Position numbers and translations under genes: made by a program. DNA of 64,000 nucleotides from Pseudomonas persica (GTDB taxonomy: Bacteria; Pseudomonadota; Gammaproteobacteria; Pseudomonadales; Pseudomonadaceae): the NCBI RefSeq assembly GCF_900291015.1, contig NZ_OLKL01000033.1, positions 1 to 64,000 of the forward strand, in the 5' to 3' direction. This document shows, one piece after another, positions 7,149-17,179 of this stretch (the first letter of the stretch is position 1; each line of letters begins with the position of its first letter). Under the pieces are notes generated by a model. It saw only the letters and a list, made by a program, of their open reading frames with translations. It made no database searches and was not told the DNA's origin.

Positions 7149-8756
7149 TCAGGGGTGGTCCTTGAGGGTTTCGAAGGCTTTGACGCGCTTGATCAGGCTT
7201 TTGTTGCTGGCGGAACCGGCACTGTTGAACAGGAAGGAGAAGTCCGAGGCCAACGAAGGGCTGCCGGCAATCGTCGCGTACTGATGGCACTGGTTGCAGT
7301 CATCACCCTGTACGTAGGTCTCCATGGTGGTGTTGGCCACCGGCACATTGCCCTGGCTGATGAACGGCCCGTACGACAGCGGCACCTGCGCGCTGGCGCC
7401 CGGTTCCGGGCTGGGCGGGTTGGGGGCGAGGGTCCAGAGTACGTTGATCAGCTTGTAGTACTGGAACACCGACTGGCCTTGGCTGTGCTGCGCGAAGTTG
7501 GCTTGCACCGCGCTGTTGAGGGCTTGCAGGTCGCCGGGTACGGGGTGTTCGCGGGTAGTCTGTACCGGCTGGTCGCGCGGGAAGAGATCAGTGCAGTCCT
7601 TGTCGGGATGGTGTTGCTTGCACTGTATACGGGCTTGGTTCGGTGTGCACTCGGGGCCGCTGCCGCAGTCGGGGTTGTTGAAGGCGAAACCGTTCGGTGG
7701 GGGTTGTTGTGGCGGGAGCTGGGCCGGTTCGGGCACGTTGTCCACCTGCTCGAAGGTGGTCCAGATGAAGTTGGGCGAAGCCTGGGTCTTGTTGATGATA
7801 TGCAAGCCCACCAGCCCCACCACTTCCTGGGTGCACTCCAGCGTGTCGGGGCGTTTGAGCCAGGCGACGGTGGTCAGGTAGCGCCCGAACAGTTCGGGTT
7901 TGCCGGTCAGCACCCGCCAGGCGGCCTTGAGCTCGATCGCGCCCAGTTGCTCCTGCGGCACGGGGGCGGTCGGCAGTGAGCGCATCGGTTCGCCGATGGG
8001 CAATGACAGCCCCTCTGGGGTCTGGCCGTCAAGGTTTTGCGCGACCTTCAACTGGTTGGCGGCGTCGTAAAGCCCCTTGTCGACGATGTAGTCGAACTCG
8101 GCCTTGCCCACCTTGCGTTCAAAAAACACCAGGTTGCCCGCCTGGTCCGTCAGCCAGCCACCGGACGCTTCCATGACCGAGTCGGGAATGGACGCGAGTG
8201 TTCCGGTCGACAGGTGGAAACCGTGCACGGCATTGATCGCACCTTCGGAGGTGGCGTTCATGAACTTGCGTGCGCCTACCTTGAGTGCCTTCAGGCTACC
8301 CTGGGTGCTGCAGCCGGACGGCACCAGGGTTTGCACGCCCCAGCCGGTGGGCGTGGGCGCGCCGGGCTGGAAGATGTCGTTGGCGTCCTTGTAGCTGGCC
8401 CACACCGGGGCCACGCTCATGGGTTGACCCGGGGCGGAGGGTACACCGAACTGCGCCAGCGTGCTTTTCATGTCAGGTTCGCCCGCCAGGCTGGCGGTGG
8501 CCGGCCAACCGGGGTTCACCGGCCAGTTCAAGGCAATGAACAACTGCCAGCCAAAGCAATTCATGAACGCCTGGCTGGTGGCATTGAAGTTGTTGACCGG
8601 CAGGAATCCCCCGCTGGCCGGGTTGAACACCAATTGCTGCTGCACACAGGCATCGGCGTCCGACAGCGTGGCTGCCGTGGCGGGTTGCAGGGTCGACAGG
8701 CACAGTAAAATGCCGCTCAGCAGCGACAGAAGACTCAAGCGTGAGCTGGACATCAT
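7149..8756 (-). CDS. Secreted protein with a single CxxCH haem motif, partner of tyrosinase operon
   Basis: This 535-aa protein has a Sec signal peptide (hydrophobic SLLSLLSGILLCLS, cleavage after ATAA near residue 29). The C-terminal part has DDCNQCHQYATIAG, a single CNQCH c-type haem-binding motif near residue 495, as in mono-haem cytochromes. Other cysteines occur in a Cys/His-rich loop (CKQHHPDKDC). ATG 8756 and ATG 8753 are both possible; GGAG lies just upstream. I do not recognise the large central domain. It is the third gene of a minus-strand set behind a tyrosinase-like oxidase and a 578-aa unknown, with a 76-base gap, so a role as periplasmic electron donor or acceptor for the oxidase is conceivable but only inferred. 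Confidence 0.6.
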   Translation of the reverse strand: MMSSSRLSLLSLLSGILLCLSTLQPATAATLSDADACVQQQLVFNPASGGFLPVNNFNATSQAFMNCFGWQLFIALNWPVNPGWPATASLAGEPDMKSTLAQFGVPSAPGQPMSVAPVWASYKDANDIFQPGAPTPTGWGVQTLVPSGCSTQGSLKALKVGARKFMNATSEGAINAVHGFHLSTGTLASIPDSVMEASGGWLTDQAGNLVFFERKVGKAEFDYIVDKGLYDAANQLKVAQNLDGQTPEGLSLPIGEPMRSLPTAPVPQEQLGAIELKAAWRVLTGKPELFGRYLTTVAWLKRPDTLECTQEVVGLVGLHIINKTQASPNFIWTTFEQVDNVPEPAQLPPQQPPPNGFAFNNPDCGSGPECTPNQARIQCKQHHPDKDCTDLFPRDQPVQTTREHPVPGDLQALNSAVQANFAQHSQGQSVFQYYKLINVLWTLAPNPPSPEPGASAQVPLSYGPFISQGNVPVANTTMETYVQGDDCNQCHQYATIAGSPSLASDFSFLFNSAGSASNKSLIKRVKAFETLKDHP

Positions 8757-8832
8757 TGCGCTCCTTGCAAGGCGTGAAGCCGCACCCGAAGGTGCGGCGG
8801 TAGAGGGGCGTAAGTGGTGTGAGTGGCGTGGC

Positions 8833-10569
8833 TCAGGCGCCAGGCACCAGCGCCAGGCCGGATTCCCACGGGTGGTCTGCCGCGCTCACGTTCGGGTCTT
8901 CGCTCGGGTTGAGGGCACGCACTGTCACCAGGCCGGGTGTAGCGTTGGGGCTGACCGTGATGGTCAAAATGTAGGCCTGGGTGCCGCCCGAGTTGGTCTG
9001 GCCGGGAATGGCCGACGCGTCGGGCAGGTACTGGGTGACTTGCGCCGTCACCCCGGGGTTGGAGAATTGCACCCTTGCATTCTGCGCCGTGGTAGTCGGG
9101 TCGGCGCCTTGTACCACCAGCACAAACTGGTTGCTGCTGCCTGGTGCAAGCCAGGCGGGCAAGTCGGTGGGGGAGTTACCGTAGAACAGGTCCAGCGGCA
9201 GCAGTTGCACTGGCCAGGGTTGCAGGCCAGCCACCCGGTCCTGCACGCAAGGTAGAGAGGCAGGCGTGGTGGCTAGCGGTTTGACGGTGACGCTCAGGCC
9301 TACCAGCAGTTGTTGGGCGATGACCCACACATAGTTGACCGGTTGCTTGTTGATGGTGATGTCGTTGATCGAGAAACCGGCGTTTTCCGGTACCTCGAAC
9401 ACCGCCTGCAGGATCTGGTCGGAACCGTTGGCGGCCGACTTGGCCGTACCGCGCGTGATGCGCCAGTACTGGCTCACGTCCTGGCCTTGCGGGCCTTTCC
9501 AGGCGCTGAAATCGGTCGGCTGTTGCAAGTACAGGCCAAGGGGGTTGGTCAGCGACAGGCGGTTGTTCACCGCCGTGCTATTGGCCATGAAACCGATGTG
9601 CGGATCAGAGTTGCGGTAGTTCTGCCCGTACTGCGCGCAGCAGATCAGCGACTGGGCATTCTGGCTGCTGCTCACTGGCCGCAGGATGGTGGCAGCGGCG
9701 GCCAGGTACACCTCGGCACTCAGGGTATTGGGGCCGGAGGTCAGGTGCATTGCCCCGCCGTACTGGCCGGGTACACAGGCCGTTCCGGCGTTCCATTTGT
9801 TGACGGTGTCATAGGCCGGCTTGCCGGTGGTGGGGTCCATGACCGGGTCGCCGGCCTTGCCGGTCGGGCAGTCTGCGGTATAGCGCAGGTACAGGTCTTC
9901 GAGCTGCACGTTCGGGTCGATGTATTCGCGGTACAGGCCCAGTACTGCGTTCGGGTCGATGCGCCACATGGCCAGGAAGTACGCGGGGTTTTCACAGGTG
10001 AAGGTGATCTTGCGCATGTTGCCGTTGGCATCGCGCACGATCGACCACTCGCAGTACTCGTCGAGCCAGCCCCGTGGGCCGGAAGGCGAGAAATCCTTGT
10101 AGGCGCCATCCCAGTTGATGCTCGGGCAGCGCTTGGCTGGCAGTTGCAGCAGGGTGCCTTTGTTGTCCGGGTCGTAGAGCATATAGAGGGTGTTGTCGAG
10201 GGTGATCTGGCCGTGGTCGGCCAGCTCCATCACCTGGTCCAGGGTCATGGCCTTGCCGCCCAACTGCGGAATGACCGCCGCACCGTTGTTGTAGAAGAAC
10301 GTCCAGAGCCGGTTGGGGAAGGGCGCCCAGGTGATCGCCGGTGGGGTGACGTCGCCGAAGCCTTCCACCAGCGGGTTGTAGTAACCCGAGCGGGGGGCGT
10401 CATTCAGGCCCGACCAGGGGTTGCCGATGATGGACGATTGGGTCCAGCCGGTGAGGTTGTTGTTCCAGTCGGTTTCAAACTGCGGCAACTGGTCTTCCAG
10501 GCCCAGCTTGTTGTAGTCCTTGGGCGCTTGGCCGGCGGGAGAGGTGAACTGCTTGAAGGGCGTGCTCAT
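8833..10569 (-). CDS. Unrecognised 578-aa protein, translationally coupled to tyrosinase
   Basis: The ATG at 10569 overlaps the tyrosinase stop codon (ATGA), so the two are translationally coupled; a longer frame reaching back to 10659 is a shadow of the tyrosinase end. The product is 578 aa with no signal peptide or membrane segment and is rich in Asn, Pro, Gly, Tyr and Trp. Its middle contains several cysteines (CPSIN, CEWSI, CENPA, TACVPG, ICCAQYG). The C-terminal ~150 residues are beta-rich and Thr/Asn-rich, suggestive of an immunoglobulin-like sandwich. I cannot name the family. Its position argues for a partner or companion of the copper oxidase, either as a copper-loading helper or as a second subunit. 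Confidence 0.55.
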   Translation of the reverse strand: MSTPFKQFTSPAGQAPKDYNKLGLEDQLPQFETDWNNNLTGWTQSSIIGNPWSGLNDAPRSGYYNPLVEGFGDVTPPAITWAPFPNRLWTFFYNNGAAVIPQLGGKAMTLDQVMELADHGQITLDNTLYMLYDPDNKGTLLQLPAKRCPSINWDGAYKDFSPSGPRGWLDEYCEWSIVRDANGNMRKITFTCENPAYFLAMWRIDPNAVLGLYREYIDPNVQLEDLYLRYTADCPTGKAGDPVMDPTTGKPAYDTVNKWNAGTACVPGQYGGAMHLTSGPNTLSAEVYLAAAATILRPVSSSQNAQSLICCAQYGQNYRNSDPHIGFMANSTAVNNRLSLTNPLGLYLQQPTDFSAWKGPQGQDVSQYWRITRGTAKSAANGSDQILQAVFEVPENAGFSINDITINKQPVNYVWVIAQQLLVGLSVTVKPLATTPASLPCVQDRVAGLQPWPVQLLPLDLFYGNSPTDLPAWLAPGSSNQFVLVVQGADPTTTAQNARVQFSNPGVTAQVTQYLPDASAIPGQTNSGGTQAYILTITVSPNATPGLVTVRALNPSEDPNVSAADHPWESGLALVPGA

Positions 10570-12392
10570 GTCGGTTCTCCAGGTGTGCGTGAGGTGGAAG
10601 CAGAGCAGCAGCCGGCGACCGGGGACGGGCCGGCGAGGGTCTGGCGCGGGTCGTCCCACACCAGTTGGGCGATGAAACCGGGCAGGGTCATGTATTCGTC
10701 AGGCGTCAGCACGCGGCCACTGTCGAGGTGGGTCACCAGCAGCGACAACTGCACCGCATCGCCGGAGCCAAGGCCCAGCGCAGCGGCGTTGCGGGCCGCA
10801 TTCAGTGCGCGGGACACGCCATGGGTGATGCACCGGCCCTTGTCGTCCACCAGCCCCATGCCGATACGGCTGAAGCGCCCCACGTAATGGGGGTTTTCCG
10901 CGCTCACGTGCTGCGCGGTAGCGTCGGGCTGGTCGAGAAACACGTCGATCAGATAGGTGTCATGGGTGCAGCGCACATGGTCGAACACCACCCACGGCCC
11001 GGGCCCTGCGGCGTTGCCCGCGGCAGGCGTGGCGTTTGCGCTGTGCTTGCAGCAGGCGCTGGTGGCCGCCTTGCGCGCACCAAACTGTGGGGCCACTGGC
11101 ACACCGTAGTCGTAGCCGATGTGCCGGCTGTCCTGGGCCATGTCGGCGATGGTGGTGTAGCGCCAGGCGTCAGCGCTGGTGAAGGTGAGCTGCGTGGCGT
11201 CGTGGCCGGCGAACGGCTGGAGCAGGCACTGCGTGGTGTATTGCGCCCCGGGGTTGGCCCTGATCCACACCTCCAGCATGCGGTCGATGTTGGCGTGGTA
11301 GGAGCAGAACACCGGGTCGAAGGCGGTGTAGGCGTTGTCGGCCATGTCGCCGCCGATCCAGCCGTGATAGTTGTCGTGGGGTTGCTCGAACAGGCCGTCG
11401 AAGTTGAGGGTACGATTGGGGTACAGGCTGTCTTTCTGGGGCGGATCGAACACCGGGATGTTGGCCCACGGGTAACCGGGCACACCCTGTGGCTGGCTGA
11501 AGGTGGTGAACTTCAGGGCATCCACCACCTGTTGCTGGAAAATCCGGCTCATGCCGTACAAGCGGGCGCGATCTGCGCGCGAGTCGTCACCGCGGGTGTA
11601 GAACAACGGGTCGCGTTGCACATACCGGCAGTCCACCCTGTTGACCGCGCCACTGGTGCACACCTTGGAACAACCATCCTTGGCGGCTGCGTAGCGCAGG
11701 GGATTGGGCCGCGTCTCGCCGGTGTGCGGGTGCACATAGGTTTCATCGAGAAAAGCCTGGGGCAGGCCGGCCTGCGGGCTGCCGTCGACACTGGCATCTT
11801 CGGCCATCCAGTCCCAGTAGGGGATGGCGCAGTCGATCAGTTGTTCCAGGTACAGCAGGTACGCCCGGTGCCAGAGGGCAAACGCCTCCTGATAATGCAG
11901 GCACCAATTGGTGTGGATGTAGGCGTAACGTTGCCAGGGCGAACCGCTGTCGGGGTCGCCAACCTGCATCACGTCGTCCAGGCGGGCGCGGTACAGGTTC
12001 AGTTCTTCAAGGCTCAGGGCGCGGATGTCCTGTCGCACCCGCTTGACCGGTTGCGGCAGGTCCGGTGGCGGGATGCGTTCGGCTAGATCGAAAGGTGAAC
12101 TGGCGTCCAGGCGCCAGCCTTGGTTGACCCACAACCTGAAGGTTTCCAGCGCATCGATCGGCCAGAACTGCTGCTGGTCGAGGGTCAGCGGCATGTTGCG
12201 CGAGGCCAGGTGCTGGTAGATGGTTTCTGACCAGGCCTTGACCGAATCCGGGTCGTCCAGGTAGACGAAATAGCCGTTCATGCACCCGGTCCAGGAGGCA
12301 GCCACGGCCGCACGCTGCGCGGCGGGAATCCAGTAGGGAGCGCTGAACAGGCCGTGGATGTCCGCGGTCCATGTCGGTTTGGCAATGATCAT
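10566..12392 (-). CDS. Tyrosinase-family (type 3 copper) oxidase
   Basis: This 608-aa protein starts at ATG 12392, with AGAGGGA just upstream. The CuA site is visible around residues 155-180 (AYIH, CLHYQ, then LWHRAYLLYLEQL, the classic W-H-R-x-Y-L helix). CuB lies around 338-365 (HDNYHGWIGG followed by CSYHANIDRMLEVW), so all six copper histidines have candidates. Type 3 copper oxidases hydroxylate monophenols or oxidise o-diphenols to quinones. There is no obvious signal peptide, while bacterial tyrosinases often travel with a caddie; the coupled downstream gene could play that role. It is larger than Streptomyces-type tyrosinases because of an N-terminal ~150-residue extension. An Lrp-type regulator is divergent from it. 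Confidence 0.85.
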   Translation of the reverse strand: MIIAKPTWTADIHGLFSAPYWIPAAQRAAVAASWTGCMNGYFVYLDDPDSVKAWSETIYQHLASRNMPLTLDQQQFWPIDALETFRLWVNQGWRLDASSPFDLAERIPPPDLPQPVKRVRQDIRALSLEELNLYRARLDDVMQVGDPDSGSPWQRYAYIHTNWCLHYQEAFALWHRAYLLYLEQLIDCAIPYWDWMAEDASVDGSPQAGLPQAFLDETYVHPHTGETRPNPLRYAAAKDGCSKVCTSGAVNRVDCRYVQRDPLFYTRGDDSRADRARLYGMSRIFQQQVVDALKFTTFSQPQGVPGYPWANIPVFDPPQKDSLYPNRTLNFDGLFEQPHDNYHGWIGGDMADNAYTAFDPVFCSYHANIDRMLEVWIRANPGAQYTTQCLLQPFAGHDATQLTFTSADAWRYTTIADMAQDSRHIGYDYGVPVAPQFGARKAATSACCKHSANATPAAGNAAGPGPWVVFDHVRCTHDTYLIDVFLDQPDATAQHVSAENPHYVGRFSRIGMGLVDDKGRCITHGVSRALNAARNAAALGLGSGDAVQLSLLVTHLDSGRVLTPDEYMTLPGFIAQLVWDDPRQTLAGPSPVAGCCSASTSRTPGEPT

Positions 12393-12539
12393 AAGGTCCC
12401 TCTCATGCGCCCCGCAGGCCATATTTGGCCGGGCTGCTAAGCTCAGTTGATGGTAAAGAGCTAGCGCGCAGGGAATCGTGCAAATTGGCGCCTCCTTGCG
12501 GTGGATTCATTGCAGTTTTTCAAGGAAGACACGTGAAAA

Positions 12540-13031
12540 ATGACAGACGCCATGGATCTTAAGATTCTGGGAAAGCTGCAAAAGGATTGCAGTCAGAATC
12601 TGGAGTTGCTCAGCGACAGCGTCGGGCTGTCTTCCACCAGTTGCTACCGGCGTATCAGGCGCCTGGAGAGCGCAGGCATCATCAAGGCCAAGGTCGCCAT
12701 ACTGGACGAGCGTAAACTGGGCATTCAGGTGACCGCCTTCTTCCTGGTCAAGCTGGACCGCGACAGCAATGACATCGACCGCAAGATGCAGCACATCCTG
12801 GCCAGCCACCCTGAGATTCAGGACTGCTACCTGATGACGGGCGAGTTCGATTTCGTGATGGTTGCCAAGTTTCGCGATGCTACCGAGTACACCGACTATA
12901 TCTACCGGTTTCTTGATACGTACCGGGACATTCCGATTCGCACTTACTCCTCGACCCTGGTAGTGCGTACGGTGAAGAAGTCGTATGAATTACCGCTGGG
13001 AGGAGGGCTGCAGCAGGTCGTCGATGCCTGA
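12540..13031 (+). CDS. Lrp/AsnC family transcription regulator
   Basis: This 163-aa protein begins with an HTH (MDLKILGKLQKDCSQNLELL then SDSVGLSSTSCYRRIRRLES, residues 4-45), with a C-terminal RAM/AsnC effector domain (residues ~70-150; MTGEFDFVMVAKFRD is the typical G-x-D-y strand). Such regulators sense amino acids. It is divergent from the tyrosinase operon across 147 bases, so control of that operon, perhaps in response to tyrosine or a related amino acid, is a reasonable inference. The upstream stretch has no obvious palindrome that I can point to. Confidence 0.9.
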   Translation: MTDAMDLKILGKLQKDCSQNLELLSDSVGLSSTSCYRRIRRLESAGIIKAKVAILDERKLGIQVTAFFLVKLDRDSNDIDRKMQHILASHPEIQDCYLMTGEFDFVMVAKFRDATEYTDYIYRFLDTYRDIPIRTYSSTLVVRTVKKSYELPLGGGLQQVVDA

Positions 13032-13056
13032 CTGTGCCTGCTTGAGCGCGTCGGAT

Positions 13057-13086
13057 TCTTCGCGGCCAAAGCCGCTCCCACAGGGC
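13057..13086. repeat. Single REP element
   Basis: TTCTTCGCGGCCAAAGCCGC continuing into TCCCACAGGG is the same REP motif as the pair near 146-236, with an internal stem GCGGC-CAAA-GCCGC. It lies just after the Lrp-type gene stop, where REP elements are typical. Confidence 0.8.
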
Positions 13087-13157
13087 ACGCGGACTGCATC
13101 TACCTCAGGCCCTGTGCACTATCCGGAGCGCTATGGCGTGGACAGACCGTGGTGGTA

Positions 13158-13340
13158 TCACAGTTGATACGGTGCACTCATCGGGGTGGTTGCCCGATTG
13201 CCCAGGCCTTCTGCGGCAGTGAGCCGGGCGATTTCAATTCCATTGCGGACTATGACAACCACCGACCCGTAGATCACTTGTTCAAGGATGAACTCAAGGC
13301 TGGTTTGGGCTTCGGACAGGTCATATTTCACCAAGGGCAC
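13158..13340 (-). CDS. Phd/YefM-like antitoxin, orphan
   Basis: This 60-aa protein is read from GTG 13340, with AGGAA seven bases upstream; a longer frame to 13385 is possible. VKYDLSEAQTSLEFILEQVI then GSVVVIVRNGIEIARLTAAE follows the Phd/YefM pattern (strand, EA-x3-L--LL--V, G--V-I-R-G--IA-L). These antitoxins bind DNA with this N-terminal fold and neutralise a toxin with a C-terminal tail, which here is short (TTPMSAPYQL). No toxin ORF is visible on either side, so it is an orphan or a remnant. The surrounding 13032-13561 stretch holds a REP element and an imperfect stem (13390-13420) but no other gene. Confidence 0.55.
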   Translation of the reverse strand: MPLVKYDLSEAQTSLEFILEQVIYGSVVVIVRNGIEIARLTAAEGLGNRATTPMSAPYQL

Positions 13341-13561
13341 GATGGATTTCCTTTTGGGATGTTCGATTCGCGGGTGGGATAGCACCCCTTAGGCATGCGG
13401 CCCAGGTAGGGCTGCATGCTGTGCAATATGATGATGCGTGCATCCAGAAATGTGCTTTCTAAAAGCGCTTTGTTTGCTGGCTAGCTGGAATGAATATTTC
13501 AGATATGCCGATTTTGGTGCATAGTTTATTCGCGCCGCCTAAAAGGCTGGCCAGATTTCAT

Positions 13562-15514
<1,953 letters not shown>

Positions 15515-15543
15515 GGCGGCGTCTGTTCAGAATTGAATTGTTT

Positions 15544-15561
15544 CGATACTGAATCATATCG
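15544..15561. promoter_or_regulatory. Possible upstream activator site for LvaR (inverted repeat)
   Basis: CGATA-N8-TATCG forms a dyad 93-110 bases upstream of the sigma-54 promoter, a usual place for an enhancer-binding protein. A second hairpin-capable dyad, GCGTG-CTTT-CACGC, lies at 15580-15593. Neither has been shown to bind LvaR; the assignment is positional. Confidence 0.3.
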
Positions 15562-15653
15562 TTGCAAAAGTGAAATACGGCGTGCTTTCACGCGCCATGC
15601 TGAAAGGGCTGAAGCGCATGGCCGACGCGGTCTTCAGCAAGTTTTCCAAAAAT

Positions 15654-15668
15654 TGGCCCGAGCATTGC
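15654..15668 (+). promoter_or_regulatory. Sigma-54 promoter of lvaABCDEFG
   Basis: TGGCCCG-AGCA-TTGC fits the -24/-12 consensus TGGCACG-N4-TTGC with one mismatch, and the GG-to-GC spacing is exact. The predicted transcript start is near 15680, about 36 bases before the lvaA ATG. The divergent regulator is a sigma-54 activator, which supports the call. Confidence 0.8.
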
Positions 15669-15715
15669 TGAGGGTGTCCTGCCAACCCTAAACCGAAGGC
15701 GGGGCCCATAGACCC

Positions 15716-16774
15716 ATGAGCAGTTCCCCTACCATTCCACTGGCCAGCGAAACCTGCGCGGCCAACTCCAACAATCAGCGCCTGGTCGACTTCATCCGCG
15801 AACATGCCGCGGCAACGCAGGTGGTCATCCAGGCACGTAAACGCCTGAGCGGCGGCGCCATTCAGGAAAACTGGCTGCTGGACTTGCTGATCGAGGGCGG
15901 CCCCTGGGCCGGTACCCGGCGCTGGGTACTGCGTAGCGATGCGCTCTCCGCGCTGCCCGCCAGCCTGAACCGTGAGCAGGAGTTCGCGGTGCTGCAGGTG
16001 GTTCATCAGGCCGGGGTGAAAGTGCCGCGCCCGCTGTGGCTGTGCCGCGATGTGCGCGTGCATGGGCGGGTGTTCTTCCTGATGGAGTATGTGCCGGGTA
16101 TCGCTGCCGGGCGCTTGCTCAGCGCCGATGCCGGCCCCCAGGGCCGCGCAAAACTGGCGGCGCAGCTTGGCGCCAACCTGGCGCGCCTGCATCAGGTTCG
16201 CCCACCATGCCCTGCGCTGGGCTTCCTGCCCGTGCCGGACAGATCACCAGCCCTGGCGACGATCGACGCCTACCGCCGCTACCTCGACACCCTCGCCGAT
16301 GCCTATCCGGTGCTGGAGTGGGGTCTGCGCTGGTGCGAGCTGCATGCGCCGCGCAACAGCACCCTGTGCCTGTTGCACCGCGACTACCGCACCGGCAACT
16401 ACCTGGCCAGCGAGCAGGGGCTCGAAGCCGTGCTCGACTGGGAGTTCACCGGCTGGGGCGACCCTTGCGAGGACCTCGGCTGGTTCACCGCCCGCTGCTG
16501 GCGCTTCACCCGGCCAGACCTCGAAGCCGGTGGCATCGGCCAGCTGGAGGACTTCCTGCGTGGCTACCAGGAGGTGTCTTCGCTGTGTATCGAGCGCAGC
16601 CAACTCCACTACTGGCAGGTCATGGCCACCCTGCGCTGGGCGGTGATTGCCCTGCAGCAAGGGCAGCGCCACCTGTCCGGCGAAGAGCCTTCTATTGAGC
16701 TGGCACTGACCGCACGGCTGCTGCCGGAGCTTGAACTCGACATCCTGCACATGACCGGAGCCGAAGCGCCATGA
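15716..16774 (+). CDS. lvaA: LvaA, phosphotransferase of the levulinate pathway
   Basis: This 352-aa protein has an aminoglycoside-phosphotransferase/choline-kinase fold. Visible are the catalytic loop LLHRDYRTGNYL (residues ~218-229) and the metal-binding LDWEFTGWGDPCEDLGW (~239-255), plus an N-terminal lobe with the GGAIQENWLL nucleotide loop. In the characterised pathway LvaA with LvaB phosphorylates the 4-hydroxyl of 4-hydroxyvaleryl-CoA to give 4-phosphovaleryl-CoA. It is the first gene of the operon and overlaps lvaB by four bases (ATGA), in keeping with the two proteins acting together. Confidence 0.9.
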   Translation: MSSSPTIPLASETCAANSNNQRLVDFIREHAAATQVVIQARKRLSGGAIQENWLLDLLIEGGPWAGTRRWVLRSDALSALPASLNREQEFAVLQVVHQAGVKVPRPLWLCRDVRVHGRVFFLMEYVPGIAAGRLLSADAGPQGRAKLAAQLGANLARLHQVRPPCPALGFLPVPDRSPALATIDAYRRYLDTLADAYPVLEWGLRWCELHAPRNSTLCLLHRDYRTGNYLASEQGLEAVLDWEFTGWGDPCEDLGWFTARCWRFTRPDLEAGGIGQLEDFLRGYQEVSSLCIERSQLHYWQVMATLRWAVIALQQGQRHLSGEEPSIELALTARLLPELELDILHMTGAEAP

Positions 16775-17127
16775 CCCAGCCCAACGCCCACGAACTGCTC
16801 GAGATCGCGCGTGCGACGCTTGTGGAACAGCTGCTGCCAGCGCTGCCCGGCGAGCTGCGCTACCCGGCCCTGATGATCGCCAACGCCATGGCCATTGCGG
16901 CCCGCGAAAGCCGCCTGGGTGCCCAGACCGAGGGCCAGGAGCAGGCGCGACTGGCCGGCTTGGTCGGCGAAGCGCCGTCGACGTTGCCCGACATGCGCCG
17001 CCAACTGGCCCGGGCCATCCGCCAGGGCAGCCACGACGCCCCGCAAACCCGCCTTACCCTGGTCGAGACATTGCGCCAGACCACGGTTGCCCGCTTGGCG
17101 ATCAGCAACCCAAAGGCCTTGCCCTGA
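16771..17127 (+). CDS. lvaB: LvaB, small partner of LvaA (DUF6285)
   Basis: This 118-aa, largely helical protein has no signal or membrane segment; it reads MTQPNAHELLEIARATLVEQ followed by Leu/Ala-rich helices and a charged middle. It overlaps the end of lvaA by four bases. In P. putida LvaB is required together with LvaA for phosphorylation of 4-hydroxyvaleryl-CoA, probably as a stabilising or activating subunit. No catalytic motif is visible in it. Confidence 0.85.
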   Translation: MTQPNAHELLEIARATLVEQLLPALPGELRYPALMIANAMAIAARESRLGAQTEGQEQARLAGLVGEAPSTLPDMRRQLARAIRQGSHDAPQTRLTLVETLRQTTVARLAISNPKALP

Positions 17128-17179
17128 ACGGCGTCAGCCTCCCCATTTTTCCGACAGACAAGAACACACAAGGACAGCC

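Noticed and set aside
6171..7979. A 602-codon open frame on the plus strand
   Set aside because: It is the antisense of the patatin gene and of the haem-motif protein; its residues show no domain and it crosses two real genes with clear motifs.
9310..12086. Two long plus-strand frames (525 and 473 codons) opposite the tyrosinase operon
   Set aside because: High GC third positions leave the antisense frame open. The copper-binding histidines and coupled start/stop on the minus strand show which strand is real.
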